A DNA stretch of 64,000 bases from Pseudoalteromonas neustonica (GCF_001653135.1 NZ_BDDS01000012.1:1-64000), one strand, 5' to 3'. Positions 47,612-58,389 are shown, numbered from the stretch's first letter. The notes: generated from the letters alone by a model not told the origin. Made by a program: numbers and translations.

Positions 47612-48386
47612 AATGGCCTTTAATAATTCGAATTAGAATGACCAATAATAAAACCGTACCTAAGGTCACATGCAGGCCATGAAAACCGGTCAGTAAAAAG
47701 AATGTATTGCCGTATACACCAGCATCTAAGGTCAACCCAAGATCTTGGTAGGCATGAATATACTCTTCAACTTGTAGGCCTAAAAAGCAAACTCCTAGCG
47801 CAACCGTTAATGCCAAAAATACCTTTAATGGTCCGCGCTTATTATTCTCCATTGCGACATGTGCAAAATGCAAAGTGACCGATGAGGTGAGTAATATTAA
47901 TGTGTTGATCAGTGGCAACCCCTGCCAACCCATGGCTTGTGTTGTACCTCCTGCTGGTGTTGTGACTAATGGCCACATAGCCTCGAAGGTTGGCCATAGC
48001 ACCTCATTGGTCATTGCATTATTACCCGCTCCACCCAACCAAGGCACAGAGAGGATACGGGCATAAAACAATGCACCAAAAAACGCCATAAAAAACATCA
48101 CCTCAGAGAAAATAAACCAACTCATACCTTGACGAAAAGAGCGATCCATTTGCGCTGAATATAAACCCTTATCAGACTCTTCAATGACATTTTTAAACCA
48201 ACTAAATAACATAAACAACAACACGCCAATGCCTACATAGAGAATATAATGACCATTGCCACCTTCATTCTTAGCCTGCATCACAGTAAGCGCGGCACCC
48301 ACTGCAATAAAAAACATTGCAAATGCACCGACTATTGGCCACGGACTTTGCGCGGGCACATAGTATTTTTCGTGATTTTTATCCAT
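47511..48386 (-). CDS. coxC: Cytochrome c oxidase subunit III
   Basis: 291 residues with seven spans. Landmarks: [11 protein letters not shown] start, [39 protein letters not shown] and [13 protein letters not shown]. The end [23 protein letters not shown] is canonical, so this 3' end is real. It is part of the aa3 oxidase, 35 bp after ctaG. Confidence 0.96.
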   Translation of the reverse strand: MDKNHEKYYVPAQSPWPIVGAFAMFFIAVGAALTVMQAKNEGGNGHYILYVGIGVLLFMLFSWFKNVIEESDKGLYSAQMDRSFRQGMSWFIFSEVMFFMAFFGALFYARILSVPWLGGAGNNAMTNEVLWPTFEAMWPLVTTPAGGTTQAMGWQGLPLINTLILLTSSVTLHFAHVAMENNKRGPLKVFLALTVALGVCFLGLQVEEYIHAYQDLGLTLDAGVYGNTFFLLTGFHGLHVTLGTVLLLVILIRIIKGHFSPDKHFAFQAAAWYWHFVDVVWLCLFVFVYVL

Positions 48387-48421
48387 TTTATTTGCTCCTA
48401 AATAGCGATTAGTTTGGCGGC

Positions 48422-48949
48422 CTAATTACTGGCGACTAACTGCTTGCTAATATCAAACACGGTATAAGATAAAGTTATTTCTTCCACATCATCAGGGAGT
48501 TCCGTATCAACATAAAAAAGTAATTTAAACTCAACCTCCTCCCCTGCTTTTAAGGGCTGTTGATCAAAACAAAAACAGGCCATTTTATGTAGATACTTAG
48601 CTGCTTTACCTGGCGATACCGACGGCACAGCTTGCATTACTTTATCTTCATTACTGATATTTTTTGCTTTGAATAACACCTCACGCATAGCACCAGGTTT
48701 AACAACCACACTATATTCATGTGATTTCACCTTAAACGGCGCGCCACTTTGTGCATGCGTAGTAAAACTCACATCTATTTCACGCTTTTCATTTATATGC
48801 GTGCTTTGCTTTGCTTGCTCTAGCGAGGGCTTACCATTAAGCCCTGTAACATCACAAAAAACGTCGTACAACGGCACCATTGCAAACGCAAAAGCAAACA
48901 TGCCTAGGCATATTAAAACTAAGCGTTTAAGTAATGGTGCATGACTCAT
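48422..48949 (-). CDS. ctaG: Cytochrome oxidase assembly protein CtaG/Cox11
   Basis: 175 residues. An N-terminal span is followed by [15 protein letters not shown] and the copper-binding CFCFDQQPL motif. Cox11 delivers copper to CuB of subunit I. Its ATG overlaps the coxA stop (TAATG), so the two are translationally coupled. Confidence 0.95.
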   Translation of the reverse strand: MSHAPLLKRLVLICLGMFAFAFAMVPLYDVFCDVTGLNGKPSLEQAKQSTHINEKREIDVSFTTHAQSGAPFKVKSHEYSVVVKPGAMREVLFKAKNISNEDKVMQAVPSVSPGKAAKYLHKMACFCFDQQPLKAGEEVEFKLLFYVDTELPDDVEEITLSYTVFDISKQLVASN

Positions 48950-50550
48950 TACTTAATCTCCGGTGGGGTTTCAAATGTGTGATAAGGCGCTGGAGAAGCA
49001 ACCTCCCACTCAAGACCTTCAGCACCATCCCATACTTTTGCCGGAACTTTGTCGCCACCGCGTGCGCATTTATACACCACAACAACAAACAGCAATTGTG
49101 AAAGGCCAAAAGCAAAGCCGCCAATACTAATAATCGCGTTAAAATCGGCAAATTGCAGCGCATAATCAGGGATCCGACGTGGCATACCTGCAAGACCAAC
49201 AAAGTGCATTGGAAAGAACAGCACATTCACACTCACTAACGACAACCAAAAGTGCCATTTAGCCAAAGTGATATTAAACATATTACCCGTCCATTTTGGC
49301 AGCCAATAATAAGCCCCCGCCATGATTGAGAAGACCGCACCTGTCACTAATACATAGTGAAAATGTGCCACCACAAAGTAAGTGTCGTGATATTGAAAAT
49401 CTGCAGGGGTGATTGCCAACATTAACCCAGAGAAACCACCAATCGTAAACAACACAATAAAGGCGATGCTAAATAACATGGGTACTTCAAAGCTAATCGA
49501 ACCCCGCCACATAGTGGCTACCCAGTTAAATACCTTAACGCCCGTTGGCACCGAAATCAGCATGGTCGCATACATAAAAAATAGCTCCCCAGCGACCGGC
49601 ATACCCGTCGTAAACATATGGTGCGCCCAAACAATAAAGCTCAACAACGCAATTGAGGACGTCGCGTAAACCATAGAGGCATAGCCAAATAGCCGCTTAC
49701 GCGAAAAGGTAGGTACTATTGTTGAGATAATACCGAAGGCCGGTAATATCATGATGTACACCTCAGGGTGCCCGAAGAACCAGAATATGTGTTGGAACAT
49801 CACCGGATCACCGCCCCCAGCCGCGTCAAAAAAGCTGGTCGCAAAGTATTTATCCGTCAGGACCATAGTCACGGCACCTGCCAATACAGGCATTACAGCA
49901 ATAAGTAAAAATGCCGTTATTAGCCAAGTCCATACAAATAACGGTAGCTTCATCCAAGTCATACCTGGAGCTCGCATATTAACAATGGTCACAATGACAT
50001 TGATTGCTCCCATGATTGAGCTAATTCCCATGATATGCACAGCAAACACAAAAAACGCGGTGTTATCGTTACTGTATGTAGTAGAAAGTGGTGCATAAAA
50101 TGTCCAACCAAATGCAGGGCCACCACCAGGCATAAATAATGAGGCTAATAGAATTAAAAACGCGAATGGTAAAATCCAAAAACTCCAATTATTCATTCGA
50201 GGTAACGCCATATCTGGCGCACCGATCATCAAGGGCACCATCCAGTTTGCCAGCCCTGTGAAAGCAGGCATAACAGCACCAAATACCATGATCAAGCCAT
50301 GTACTGTAGTCATTTGATTAAAGAAGTGAGGATCAACTAATTGTAGTCCCGGCTGAAACAACTCAGCGCGTATAACCATCGCCATCGCGCCACCAATTAA
50401 AAACATGGTCAACGAGAAAATTAAATATAAGCTGCCAATGTCTTTATGGTTAGTTGTGTACAACCAACGCTTAAACCCTTTTGCAGGGTGATGATGTCCG
50501 CCGTCATGATGCCCAGCTTCATTATGTTGTTGCTCTGTTACGCTACTCAT
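48949..50550 (-). CDS. coxA: Cytochrome c oxidase subunit I (aa3 type)
   Basis: 533 residues, 12 spans. Haem and CuB ligand motifs: [26 protein letters not shown] (including the cross-linked Tyr), WAHHMFTTG and [14 protein letters not shown]. It reduces oxygen to water and pumps protons. Its start overlaps the coxB stop (TAATG). Confidence 0.97.
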   Translation of the reverse strand: MSSVTEQQHNEAGHHDGGHHHPAKGFKRWLYTTNHKDIGSLYLIFSLTMFLIGGAMAMVIRAELFQPGLQLVDPHFFNQMTTVHGLIMVFGAVMPAFTGLANWMVPLMIGAPDMALPRMNNWSFWILPFAFLILLASLFMPGGGPAFGWTFYAPLSTTYSNDNTAFFVFAVHIMGISSIMGAINVIVTIVNMRAPGMTWMKLPLFVWTWLITAFLLIAVMPVLAGAVTMVLTDKYFATSFFDAAGGGDPVMFQHIFWFFGHPEVYIMILPAFGIISTIVPTFSRKRLFGYASMVYATSSIALLSFIVWAHHMFTTGMPVAGELFFMYATMLISVPTGVKVFNWVATMWRGSISFEVPMLFSIAFIVLFTIGGFSGLMLAITPADFQYHDTYFVVAHFHYVLVTGAVFSIMAGAYYWLPKWTGNMFNITLAKWHFWLSLVSVNVLFFPMHFVGLAGMPRRIPDYALQFADFNAIISIGGFAFGLSQLLFVVVVYKCARGGDKVPAKVWDGAEGLEWEVASPAPYHTFETPPEIK

Positions 50551-51692
50551 TATTTAGCCTCCGAAGTTGCATCAATCGCGGCTTGTATTTGACTCGGTTG
50601 AATCACATCCCCAGTATCATTACCCCATGCATTACGTTTATAGGTAACGACAGCTGCCAATTGCTTAATTGATAACTGCTTAACAAATGCTTGCATCGCA
50701 GTACCTGGGCGACCATTAATCACCACATCAATATGATCATTAATATCCCCCAACACCACAGGGTTACCTTTGAGCGCAGGAAATACACCTGGTAAACCCA
50801 TTCCTGTTGGTTGATGGCATGCGGCGCAACTAGCCATATACACCTGCTCTCCCAACACCATTAACTCCTCTTTAGGGAGGGTTTGGTCAAGCAGGGCTGC
50901 ATCTGCTGCTGCTGCCGTTTTTTTGGCTTGCTTCGCTTGTTGCAACCAATCGGTAAACGCTTGCTCAGACTTAGCCTCAACAACAACAGGCATAAAACCA
51001 TGATCTTTACCACATAGCTCAGCACACTGACCTCGATAAATTCCCTCTTCATTAATTTTGGTCCACGTTTCATTGATAAAGCCAGGGTTTGCATCTTTTT
51101 TAACAGCAAAATCAGGTACCCACCAAGAGTGGATAACATCGTCTGAAGTCATCAAAAAACGTACTTTTTTATTAATTGGTAATACCAATGGTTTATCAAC
51201 TTCAAGTAAATAGGTGTTTGTTTTATCTACTTGGTTGGAAATTTGATCTTGAGGGGTTGATAGAATAGAGTAAAAAGCAACGTCTTCACCCATGTATTCA
51301 TAATGCCACTTCCACTGCGACCCCGTAATTTTAATGGTCAAATCAGCTTTGCTGGCATCTTCCATCGAAATTAGAGTTTTAGTAGCGGGTACCGCCATAG
51401 CGATTAAGATTACAAATGGTATTGCCGTCCAGAGGATTTCTACTTTTGTACTTTCATGGAATTGGGCAGGTTTTGCCCCTTTTGATTTTCGGTGATGGAT
51501 TAGTGCCCAAAACATAACCGCGAACACAATTACACCAATCACACAACATATAATAAATATTGTCATGTGCAGTTGATAAACATCATTACTTATATCTGTT
51601 ACGCCCTTTCGCATATTAAATTGGCTATTTGCCAATACTTGCTGCGGTAGAACAAACAATATAAGCCACAAGGTAGAGCTCAGTTTACCCAT
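50550..51692 (-). CDS. coxB: Cytochrome c oxidase subunit II fused to cytochrome c
   Basis: 380 residues from the ATG at 51692 (AAGGAG 7 bp upstream). Signal peptide, two spans (about 43-65 and 86-106), a CuA cupredoxin domain with [12 protein letters not shown], then a C-terminal cytochrome c domain with CAACH and an axial Met downstream. Fused subunit II marks a caa3-style oxidase able to take electrons from its own haem c. It is the first gene of the oxidase operon. Confidence 0.96.
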   Translation of the reverse strand: MGKLSSTLWLILFVLPQQVLANSQFNMRKGVTDISNDVYQLHMTIFIICCVIGVIVFAVMFWALIHHRKSKGAKPAQFHESTKVEILWTAIPFVILIAMAVPATKTLISMEDASKADLTIKITGSQWKWHYEYMGEDVAFYSILSTPQDQISNQVDKTNTYLLEVDKPLVLPINKKVRFLMTSDDVIHSWWVPDFAVKKDANPGFINETWTKINEEGIYRGQCAELCGKDHGFMPVVVEAKSEQAFTDWLQQAKQAKKTAAAADAALLDQTLPKEELMVLGEQVYMASCAACHQPTGMGLPGVFPALKGNPVVLGDINDHIDVVINGRPGTAMQAFVKQLSIKQLAAVVTYKRNAWGNDTGDVIQPSQIQAAIDATSEAK

Positions 51693-52110
51693 GTGACGAC
51701 TCCTTTGAATGCTATTGCAAAAATGCAAAGCGAAAAGGCGGCACTGCTATTAAATCGCGCCAATTCGTTTATTGTTATTTTAACTGAAAGTTAACAATTT
51801 ATTTATACCACAGGCATAAACACACTCATTAAAGAGCAATTGTTAATACAGCGTATTAACCAATTAGTTAAAAAATGAACAATTAGCAAGTTTTAATGGC
51901 AATTAAATTTTATTTTACTGCAAAAATAACAACTAAAAATCAGCGCGTTATTTTCCAAAGGAAGGTAATATTAAATAGCTAAAAGCAGTGGATAAGTAGG
52001 GGTAATAAGGCTTTGAATGGTACTTACAAGTGTGGGTTCTAATATATTAGGGGTTAAAAAATGTAAAGCATCAAACTTCAGCTATTTGATGCCACTCTAT
52101 GAAAAAGTTA
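51693..52110. other. Region between coxB and lexA
   Basis: About 400 bp. It must hold the coxB promoter on the minus strand and the lexA terminator at its right end. It is very AT-rich. I see no further gene. Confidence 0.5.
52068..52092 (-). terminator. Rho-independent terminator of lexA
   Basis: On the minus strand GCATCAAA-TAGCTGAAG-TTTGATGC is an 8-bp perfect stem followed by TTTACATTTTTT. It lies about 20 bp after the lexA stop. Confidence 0.8.
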
Positions 52111-52728
52111 TTACATCCAATCGGCGTTACGAATAACACCAACAGCCAAACCTTCTATATTGAAAGATTCATGCTCTAGATCAACTTCAATTGCGCAGAA
52201 GTCATCATTTTCAGCATGTAAGAAAACTTTTTTCCCAGCTTTTTCAATACGCTTAACGGTTACATCATCATCAACACGTGCCACCACTACTTGGCCATTT
52301 TCAGCCACTTGAGTACGATGTACAGCTAATAAGTCACCATCCATAATACCAATATCTTTCATGCTCATGCCTTGTACACGCAGTAAAAAGTCAGCAGCTG
52401 GCTTAAATAACAGCGGATCAACTTGGCAATGGCTTTCAACATGTTGCTCAGCCAATATTGGTTCACCCGCGGCCACCCTACCAATAAGCGGTAAACCTAG
52501 TTGCTCTGGCTCATCTTCTTCAACCAGTTGAATACCTCGGCTTGCACCAGGTTTCATTTTAATCACACCTTTTTTAGCAAGTGCTTTTAAATGCTCTTCT
52601 GCCGCATTTGCACTTTTAAAACCTAGCGTCTGCGCAATTTCTGCACGCGTTGGTGGCATGCCTGTATCTTTGATAAAAGCTTTAATAAGTTCGAGAATTT
52701 GAGCTTGGCGATTCGTTAATGGGCGCAT
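52111..52728 (-). CDS. lexA: SOS repressor LexA
   Basis: 205 residues (E. coli 202). Winged-helix DNA-binding domain (1-70; [20 protein letters not shown]). Self-cleavage site Ala-Gly in GRVAAGEP, catalytic Ser in [11 protein letters not shown] and Lys in VTVKRIEK. It represses the SOS regulon until RecA triggers its cleavage. A consensus LexA box lies 30 bp upstream of the start, so it represses itself. Confidence 0.97.
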   Translation of the reverse strand: MRPLTNRQAQILELIKAFIKDTGMPPTRAEIAQTLGFKSANAAEEHLKALAKKGVIKMKPGASRGIQLVEEDEPEQLGLPLIGRVAAGEPILAEQHVESHCQVDPLLFKPAADFLLRVQGMSMKDIGIMDGDLLAVHRTQVAENGQVVVARVDDDVTVKRIEKAGKKVFLHAENDDFCAIEVDLEHESFNIEGLAVGVIRNADWM

Positions 52729-52757
52729 ACAACTGGGTTTCCATACAGTACATTTAA

Positions 52758-52773
52758 CTGTGAGTATATACAG
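52758..52773 (-). promoter_or_regulatory. LexA-binding SOS box of lexA
   Basis: CTGTGAGTATATACAG fits CTG-N10-CAG exactly, embedded in AACTGTGAGTATATACAGTT. It lies 30 bp upstream of the lexA start, the expected autoregulatory site. A second box, as in E. coli lexA, is not clearly present. Confidence 0.92.
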
Positions 52774-52906
52774 TTATATGAAAATCGCAAATTTAAATTG
52801 GCTTAAATAAAACCATAAATATTGATTGAATTTATTAGTATGAAGTTACCGATATGAATGTTAAAAAGTATAAAGTAAATTTAAACCCATTGGAGAATAT
52901 GAACAT

Positions 52907-53368
52907 ATGAGTATTTGGTATCAACCTATCACCCTTGAACAATGCAAAAATCTTGATAACGGTATAAGTGGACAAGGCACATTAATGAAAACCATGGGCA
53001 TTGAGATTAGTGAAATTGGTGACGATTACCTCGTTGCAACTATGCCAGCCATCCCTGAGCATCATAACCCAATGGGAATAGTGCACGGTGGTGCTAATGT
53101 TGTTTTAGCTGAAACCGTCGCCAGTTATGCCGCTAATTTTGTGGTCGATTTCACAAACTTTTACTGCGTTGGACAAGAGATCAATGCGAACCATTTAAAA
53201 GCATCACGTAATGGCACGTTAACAGCAATAGCTAAGCCACTGCATTTGGGTAAGCGAACATCTGTATGGGAAGTAAAAATAACCAACAGCCGAGGTGAAT
53301 TATGCTGCGTATCGAGGATGACCGCAGCAGTTGTTGAGCGTAAAATTAGCTCTGAACAGGATAAATAG
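52907..53368 (+). CDS. Hot-dog thioesterase (YdiI/MenI type)
   Basis: 153 residues. HNPMGIVHGGANVVLAETVAS carries the catalytic Glu, and GQEINANHLKASRNGTL, PLHLGKRTSVWEVKI and ELCCVSRMTAAV match YdiI closely. In E. coli that enzyme hydrolyses 1,4-dihydroxy-2-naphthoyl-CoA in menaquinone synthesis. No men genes are adjacent, so the substrate is by family. The 3' end overlaps the convergent gene by 23 bp. Confidence 0.9.
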   Translation: MSIWYQPITLEQCKNLDNGISGQGTLMKTMGIEISEIGDDYLVATMPAIPEHHNPMGIVHGGANVVLAETVASYAANFVVDFTNFYCVGQEINANHLKASRNGTLTAIAKPLHLGKRTSVWEVKITNSRGELCCVSRMTAAVVERKISSEQDK

Positions 53369-53726
53369 TAATTTCAACACCGGCACCTATTGCAGATATG
53401 CGTAACAAGGTATCAACCTGTAATGCTTGATTAAAGCACTTTGGCGAGGTACCTGATTCAAAGCCAAGATCAAAAGTACGCTTTGAGCACGATAACCATT
53501 GTTTTAATGCTGCACGCGAACACGACTCTATTAACTCGCATAAGTGATTAATCGCCTTATCAGGAGAGGTTACTTCTCCTTTAGATTCAATGCGTGCAAG
53601 CTGTCGGTACTCATCTTTATCATAATGTAAAACCACAGCACTCTTTTTTAAGTCTGCAACTAACAGGCTAATATCTTGTTTGGATTCAAGCTCAAGATCT
53701 ACATTTAAAAATTGAATTTCCGACAT
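53346..53726 (-). CDS. Conserved hypothetical protein, possibly DUF4279-like
   Basis: 126 residues, soluble, no signal peptide. The C-terminal third (LGFESGTSPKCFNQALQVDT then LRISAIGAGVEITIYP) resembles DUF4279-type proteins, a family without a known activity. Convergent with the thioesterase. No function is assigned. Confidence 0.65.
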   Translation of the reverse strand: MSEIQFLNVDLELESKQDISLLVADLKKSAVVLHYDKDEYRQLARIESKGEVTSPDKAINHLCELIESCSRAALKQWLSCSKRTFDLGFESGTSPKCFNQALQVDTLLRISAIGAGVEITIYPVQS

Positions 53727-53801
53727 TATTTCTCTTTTATCTCACATTAAAAACAATGCAAACTTTAACCTATTTTTGCTTTTATACCAAATAATCTATC
53801 C

Positions 53802-53820
53802 CCAAGTCACCTCAAGATAC
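53802..53820 (+). repeat. Dispersed repeat unit CCAAGTCACCTCAAGATAC
   Basis: This 19-nt sequence repeats the left arm of the palindrome at 55611-55650 (CCAAGTCACCTCAAGATGC) with one difference. Here it occurs singly, in the gap upstream of the PepSY gene. Confidence 0.6.
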
Positions 53821-53862
53821 ATAATTCAACGTTTTATCTAAGCTAAAATCTACATGCGACAA

Positions 53863-53879
53863 TTTGCCACATTGGCAAA
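53863..53879. promoter_or_regulatory. Possible operator upstream of the PepSY gene
   Basis: TTTGCCA-CAT-TGGCAAA is a perfect 7-bp inverted repeat with a 3-nt centre, 56 bp before the start at 53935. Its symmetry and position fit a repressor site. No regulator is identified. Confidence 0.4.
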
Positions 53880-53934
53880 CCGAGTATAGCTTATAAAATA
53901 CCGCGCTGAAAAATAATAACAAACAGGTAGTAAT

Positions 53935-54645
53935 ATGAATAAACGCATTTTTAAACACGCTCGTAAATTTCACAAATGGCTCGGGTATTTACTAGCAATT
54001 CAAATTTTTGCCTGGTTGTTAGGTGGTTTAGTAATGAGCGCAATCCCTCTTGAAAAAGTGCACGGTAAGCATCTTGCAGCACGCTCAATTAATAACCCAT
54101 TTAATCAAGCCGATTACCCTACCTCACTTGATAATATTGTCTTGCAAGTTCCACAGCCAACTCAAATAACTTATAGTCATTTTTTAACCACCCCAATAAT
54201 TACAGTGAATAACAGCGAAGGTGAGCATAGCTTTAATGGCCTTACTGGGCGTCCATTTTTACCACCGAGTAAAACCCAAATTATTGCAAATGCCCACGCT
54301 CATTTATTAATAGAAGCAAAAGTTAATAATGCTGTAATACTAACAACAGGCCCTCGTGAGGTGGGTTATAAACAAAATATTTGGCAAGTAACTTTTGACG
54401 ACACCTTTAGCACAACGTTATATCTATCAGCAGATAATGGAAACGTTATTACTGTACGCAGTACTATTTGGCGTATTTTTGACTTTTTTTGGATGCTACA
54501 TATTATGGATTACGACGAACGAGAAGACTTTAATAATCCATTACTGATCAGTTTTTCTGCCTGTAGCGTGTTATTTTGTATCACTGGATTTATTTTACTA
54601 CTACAAAACTTCAGGTTGCCTCGACGTAAACGAACTCGCACATAA
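53935..54645 (+). CDS. PepSY-associated membrane protein
   Basis: 236 residues. It opens KRIFKHARKFHKWLGYLLAI, the start typical of PepSY transmembrane proteins; a periplasmic part (about 45-190) and a second span (about 204-224) follow. It contains WMLHIMDYDERED, a PepSY-TM landmark. Many relatives are linked to iron uptake or reductases; no siderophore genes are near. The exact role is unknown. Confidence 0.75.
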   Translation: MNKRIFKHARKFHKWLGYLLAIQIFAWLLGGLVMSAIPLEKVHGKHLAARSINNPFNQADYPTSLDNIVLQVPQPTQITYSHFLTTPIITVNNSEGEHSFNGLTGRPFLPPSKTQIIANAHAHLLIEAKVNNAVILTTGPREVGYKQNIWQVTFDDTFSTTLYLSADNGNVITVRSTIWRIFDFFWMLHIMDYDEREDFNNPLLISFSACSVLFCITGFILLLQNFRLPRRKRTRT

Positions 54646-54847
54646 AATTCTCTTAATGGTGATGGCGATAACCACACGCCATCGCCGACTAAATTGCATA
54701 TAAAAATATGCAATGTAAACTTTCTGATCTATAAAAATATACATTAGTTTAATTATTAAGTACTTAAGCTCGTCCGTTCAGCTGATTTACGCTATTGAAT
54801 AATAACTCTAAAATACGCCCTCCTGTAGTTCACTTAAGTGATTGGAT

Positions 54848-55501
54848 ATGCCGTATTTTATTATTGCCTTATTGGCATCGTTGTTTAGTTTTAACCTTAA
54901 TGCCGAGCAATTTACTCGCTTTTCTACAGCGAAAAGACATTTAATCAAAACATTACCTACCGACGCTAAAAGCATTTATTGTGGCTGCGACATAAAACGC
55001 CAAGGTAAAAAGCTCGTTCCCGATCCAACTCAGTGCGGTTATGTACCGCGTAATGCAATAACCCGTTCAGGAAAACCAAATGCACGCGCTGTACGCATTG
55101 AGTGGGAGCACATTGTACCTGCATGGGAATTTGGTCACCAACTACAATGCTGGCAAGATGGCGGGCGAAAAAATTGCGTTAAAACCAGTGCTCAATTTCG
55201 TAAGATGGAAGCCGATATACATAACCTCGCGCCAGCCATTGGTGAAATAAATGCAGATCGCTCTAATTATCGATTTGGAATGATAGCGGGGGATGCTAGC
55301 CAATATGGCCGTTGCCAAGTAAAGGTCGACTTTAAACAACGCGTAGTTGAACCCCCTCTTTACTCGAGAAAACGTATCGCAGATGCTTATTTTTATATGC
55401 AAAAAACGTATGGATTAAAAATTTCGAGCAAACAACAAAAACTATTTAGCGCATGGCAACATCAAGAATTAGCCCAAAAAATCAGCAACACCAAGTTATA
55501 G
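54848..55501 (+). CDS. endA: Periplasmic endonuclease I
   Basis: 217 residues from the ATG at 54848. A signal peptide ends at about FNLNA|EQ. Catalytic region IEWEHIVPAWEFGHQ (His), then NLAPAIGEINADRSNYRFG with metal-binding Asn. Six cysteines, including the CGCD and CGYV pairs, suit disulphides. It degrades double-stranded DNA in the periplasm. Confidence 0.94.
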   Translation: MPYFIIALLASLFSFNLNAEQFTRFSTAKRHLIKTLPTDAKSIYCGCDIKRQGKKLVPDPTQCGYVPRNAITRSGKPNARAVRIEWEHIVPAWEFGHQLQCWQDGGRKNCVKTSAQFRKMEADIHNLAPAIGEINADRSNYRFGMIAGDASQYGRCQVKVDFKQRVVEPPLYSRKRIADAYFYMQKTYGLKISSKQQKLFSAWQHQELAQKISNTKL

Positions 55502-55610
55502 GTAAACGGTTGATTGGGCTAACTCGCAATAAGTTAAATATTGACGCGTAAACTCGCTTTATTAAATCCGCAATATTAAGCTTTATAAAGGGTACTTTTA
55601 TATTTTCTAG

Positions 55611-55650
55611 CCAAGTCACCTCAAGATGCAAGCGTCTTGAGGTGACTTGG
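55611..55650. repeat. Perfect palindrome, 16-bp stem
   Basis: CCAAGTCACCTCAAGA-TGCAAGCG-TCTTGAGGTGACTTGG is a 16-bp perfect stem with an 8-nt loop between the convergent endA and hmp ends. It could act as a bidirectional terminator or a REP-like element. One arm recurs at 53802-53820. Confidence 0.85.
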
Positions 55651-55683
55651 ATATATAAAGCACCCGACCTAATTTCAGGCCAG

Positions 55684-56865
55684 TTAAAGATCTTGATGTG
55701 GGCCAAATACCTCATAATGTATGCGTGCAGCATCCACGCCTAGAGCAAGTAACTGCTGTTTAATTGCCGCCATGAAACCACTTGGCCCACAAATATAAAA
55801 GTCACCTTCTGCCAGTGGTAATTGCTCAGCAACACGTGCAACATCCATTAAACCTGAAAAGTCAGACTCCTCGCCACCTTGGTTTAACCAAGTATGGTGT
55901 GTTAATCGAGCATGCGCTTCGCCCTGCTCACGAATAAATTGATCAAACGAGTGCTGTTGTTTATTTTCACAGGCATGTAAATACGTCACTGGCTGATTAG
56001 ATTGCTCACTTAGTAATGTTTGCAGCATTGCTAACATAGGTGTTTGCCCAACGCCCGCAGAGATTAATACCGCAGGCTTATCTTCTGAACGTAGAAAGAA
56101 ATCTCCCGCTGGCGGATAAAGATCAACAAAGCTGCCTTCTTCCAATGAATGTAAATAGTTAGACACAATCCCCGGTGCTGGAAGCAATTCTTTTTTCACG
56201 CTAATACGGTAACTTTTACCATTACTTTGCTGTGAAATAGAATATTGGCGGATCTCACTGTACTGTGCATTATCGGGTTGTACTTTAATCCCTAAATATT
56301 GCCCGGATTTATGAGTGATCACTGCTTTTGAATCTAATGGTCTTAATATAAAGCTGGTCACTAACTGCGATTCAACCTGCTTATGTGCAATGATAAAACG
56401 ACGCGTCCCAGACCAACCACCATGGTTATTTTTGCTATGGGCATACAAAGCCGCTTCTTCGGTAATACAGATATCTGCAAGTAATGCGTACGCTTCACGC
56501 CAAGCATATTCAACTTCTGGGGTAAACTGCTCTGGGATCAGCTCTTTTAATGTGCCAATTAAGTGACCGCCAACTATCGGGTAATGCTCCGGTAAAATAT
56601 GCATACTGGCATGCTTATGATTAATACGCGCAAGCGACTCTTTCAAAACACCTAAATTATCAATATTTTGGGCATATGCAGCCAGCGCATTAAAAAGCGC
56701 AAATTGCTGACGACCACTGCGTTGATTAGCCATATTAAAAATATCTTGCAGTTCAGGGTTATGGCTAAACATACGCTTATAAAAATGCTCAGTAACCACA
56801 GTACCGGCCTCAGCTAACAAAGGGACTGTGCTTTTAACTATTTCAATGGTTTTATCAGATAACAT
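55684..56865 (-). CDS. hmp: Flavohaemoprotein, nitric oxide dioxygenase
   Basis: 393 residues from the ATG at 56865 (AGGAAG upstream; MLSDKTIEIVKSTVPLLAEA aligns with E. coli Hmp). Globin domain 1-140 with FYKRMFSHNPELQDIFN and the proximal His in KHASMHILPEHYPIVG; FAD domain about 150-255 with RQYSIS; NAD domain with VLISAGVGQTPMLAML and YICGPSGFM. It turns NO into nitrate. It is downstream of nnrS in one operon. Confidence 0.96.
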   Translation of the reverse strand: MLSDKTIEIVKSTVPLLAEAGTVVTEHFYKRMFSHNPELQDIFNMANQRSGRQQFALFNALAAYAQNIDNLGVLKESLARINHKHASMHILPEHYPIVGGHLIGTLKELIPEQFTPEVEYAWREAYALLADICITEEAALYAHSKNNHGGWSGTRRFIIAHKQVESQLVTSFILRPLDSKAVITHKSGQYLGIKVQPDNAQYSEIRQYSISQQSNGKSYRISVKKELLPAPGIVSNYLHSLEEGSFVDLYPPAGDFFLRSEDKPAVLISAGVGQTPMLAMLQTLLSEQSNQPVTYLHACENKQQHSFDQFIREQGEAHARLTHHTWLNQGGEESDFSGLMDVARVAEQLPLAEGDFYICGPSGFMAAIKQQLLALGVDAARIHYEVFGPHQDL

Positions 56866-56887
56866 ACTACTTCCTAAAGCTAAATTA

Positions 56888-58120
56888 CTAACCATGACGC
56901 CCATCAACACGACGCCGCGTTAAAATAGGAATGCAATGGATCAAGAACAACAAAAAGGCCACTAACCACAAAACAGCACTTAGCTGCCACGTAATATGCG
57001 GCCCAATAACAAAGGGTAATAACGAACGAACAATCGCTGCAACAAGCACCAAAGCAAACGCCACGGCCATTGTGTGTGGAATAATTAAAGGCCGGCCTGT
57101 ATGGCCATGAGATACGCGTGTCATCATCGCAAGAATCATCATGCCAATCGTACCGATGGTGATCATATGTAGTGCGTCTTTAAACAAAATAACAGGGCTA
57201 TAGAAACTTAGTGCAACCAATGCTAAACCAAACCCAAGAGCTAGATACGAGAAGTGCAACGACCATAGCAGTGGCACTTTGAGCATTTTATTATTCCACC
57301 ACAACAATGAGCGGCTTAAATGCAATACAGCAACAACGGCCAATACCCAACCGGGATTAACACTTGATATGAATAGTTGGCTGATAAAATAAAACGCGAC
57401 AGCAAATAACGAGCTGTAAAGCAGCACTTTATCCAAACGTGGAATACGTACTTGTTCAGCTAAATCTAAGCCGCGAGCGGTAAAAAAGGGCAGTACTCGC
57501 CCTGCCACCACGCCTACCAATAAGGTCATGACCAAAACGGCGGTATCGACAGTAGCCAAAGCCAACAGCATTTTTTGCTCAATGGCGAGCCATAAATAAA
57601 CACTATTGAGCACGCACAATGCACCTAGAATTGGCAAAAACTGGTAGTTATTTTTACTTTTGGCTTTTAGTAGCATATTTGCCAGCGCTGCAATTGCGCC
57701 TAGCCACCAGATCAATTGGAAAAATAATACCGCATATAAATTGGCGTTCTCGAACCCCAATCCAGTAATAAAAAATGAACCTCGAGCAAGGAGCCAAATC
57801 ACCGTGAGTAGCATTAATTTGTAACCACTTAAACTCGGCACACCGGTCCACGTTTGAGCCGCTGTTAATAAAAAACCAACAGCAACCGCACCGGCAAAGC
57901 CAAACATCATCTCGTGCGCATGCCAAAGTGTCGCGGGCATACTTAAGCCCCAGCTAACATAGCCCGTTAAAATAAGTAACCAATAACCGATCGACAAAAA
58001 AGCCAGTAGACCACCGGCTAAAAAATAAGGCCTAAATGCCAACATCCATAATGGCCATTGGCTTACTTGATAAAACTTAATGCGTGCAGGCACTGGTTCC
58101 GTCAGATTTATTGGTTGCAT
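56888..58120 (-). CDS. nnrS: NnrS family haem-copper membrane protein
   Basis: 410 residues, about 12 spans. Landmarks: LAFRPYFLAGGLLAFL, LWHAHEMMFGFAGAVAVGFLLTAAQTWTG, GRVLPFFTARG and MMTRVSHGHTGRPL. NnrS protects cells from nitrosative stress by limiting dinitrosyl-iron formation in studied species. Its start overlaps the preceding stop (TAATG), and hmp follows within 25 bp. Confidence 0.93.
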   Translation of the reverse strand: MQPINLTEPVPARIKFYQVSQWPLWMLAFRPYFLAGGLLAFLSIGYWLLILTGYVSWGLSMPATLWHAHEMMFGFAGAVAVGFLLTAAQTWTGVPSLSGYKLMLLTVIWLLARGSFFITGLGFENANLYAVLFFQLIWWLGAIAALANMLLKAKSKNNYQFLPILGALCVLNSVYLWLAIEQKMLLALATVDTAVLVMTLLVGVVAGRVLPFFTARGLDLAEQVRIPRLDKVLLYSSLFAVAFYFISQLFISSVNPGWVLAVVAVLHLSRSLLWWNNKMLKVPLLWSLHFSYLALGFGLALVALSFYSPVILFKDALHMITIGTIGMMILAMMTRVSHGHTGRPLIIPHTMAVAFALVLVAAIVRSLLPFVIGPHITWQLSAVLWLVAFLLFLIHCIPILTRRRVDGRHG

Positions 58121-58389
58121 TAGCGTACTTCCTTTCCTAATCCATTAAGCGCCACACAGCGCAGCACATAACTAATTTTCAAAACAGTCGCAGCAAGAAT
58201 TGTTGATATATGCGCCACTATTTGTAACGTCATCGGCAAGTAATGAGCATACGGATAACTCAATAAAACCGTCACCAGCATAAACACTGTACTTACACCT
58301 AAAGCAACATTTGCCCCCGTTAGTAAGCGAGTATAAAAATCACCAACAGTGGAAGCAGGATAATAATCATTCGATATTGGTATCAACAT
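58120..58389 (-). CDS. Small membrane protein heading the nnrS-hmp operon
   Basis: 89 residues, beginning MLIPISNDYYPASTVGDFYT; two spans (about 28-46 and 56-75). No family recognised. It is the first gene after the sigma-54 promoter and is coupled to nnrS by a TAATG overlap, so a part in NO defence is inferred from position. Confidence 0.75.
   Translation of the reverse strand: MLIPISNDYYPASTVGDFYTRLLTGANVALGVSTVFMLVTVLLSYPYAHYLPMTLQIVAHISTILAATVLKISYVLRCVALNGLGKEVR

Noticed and set aside
55142-55402. Minus-strand open frame within endA
   Set aside because: It is fully antisense to a canonical endonuclease I gene and has no support of its own.
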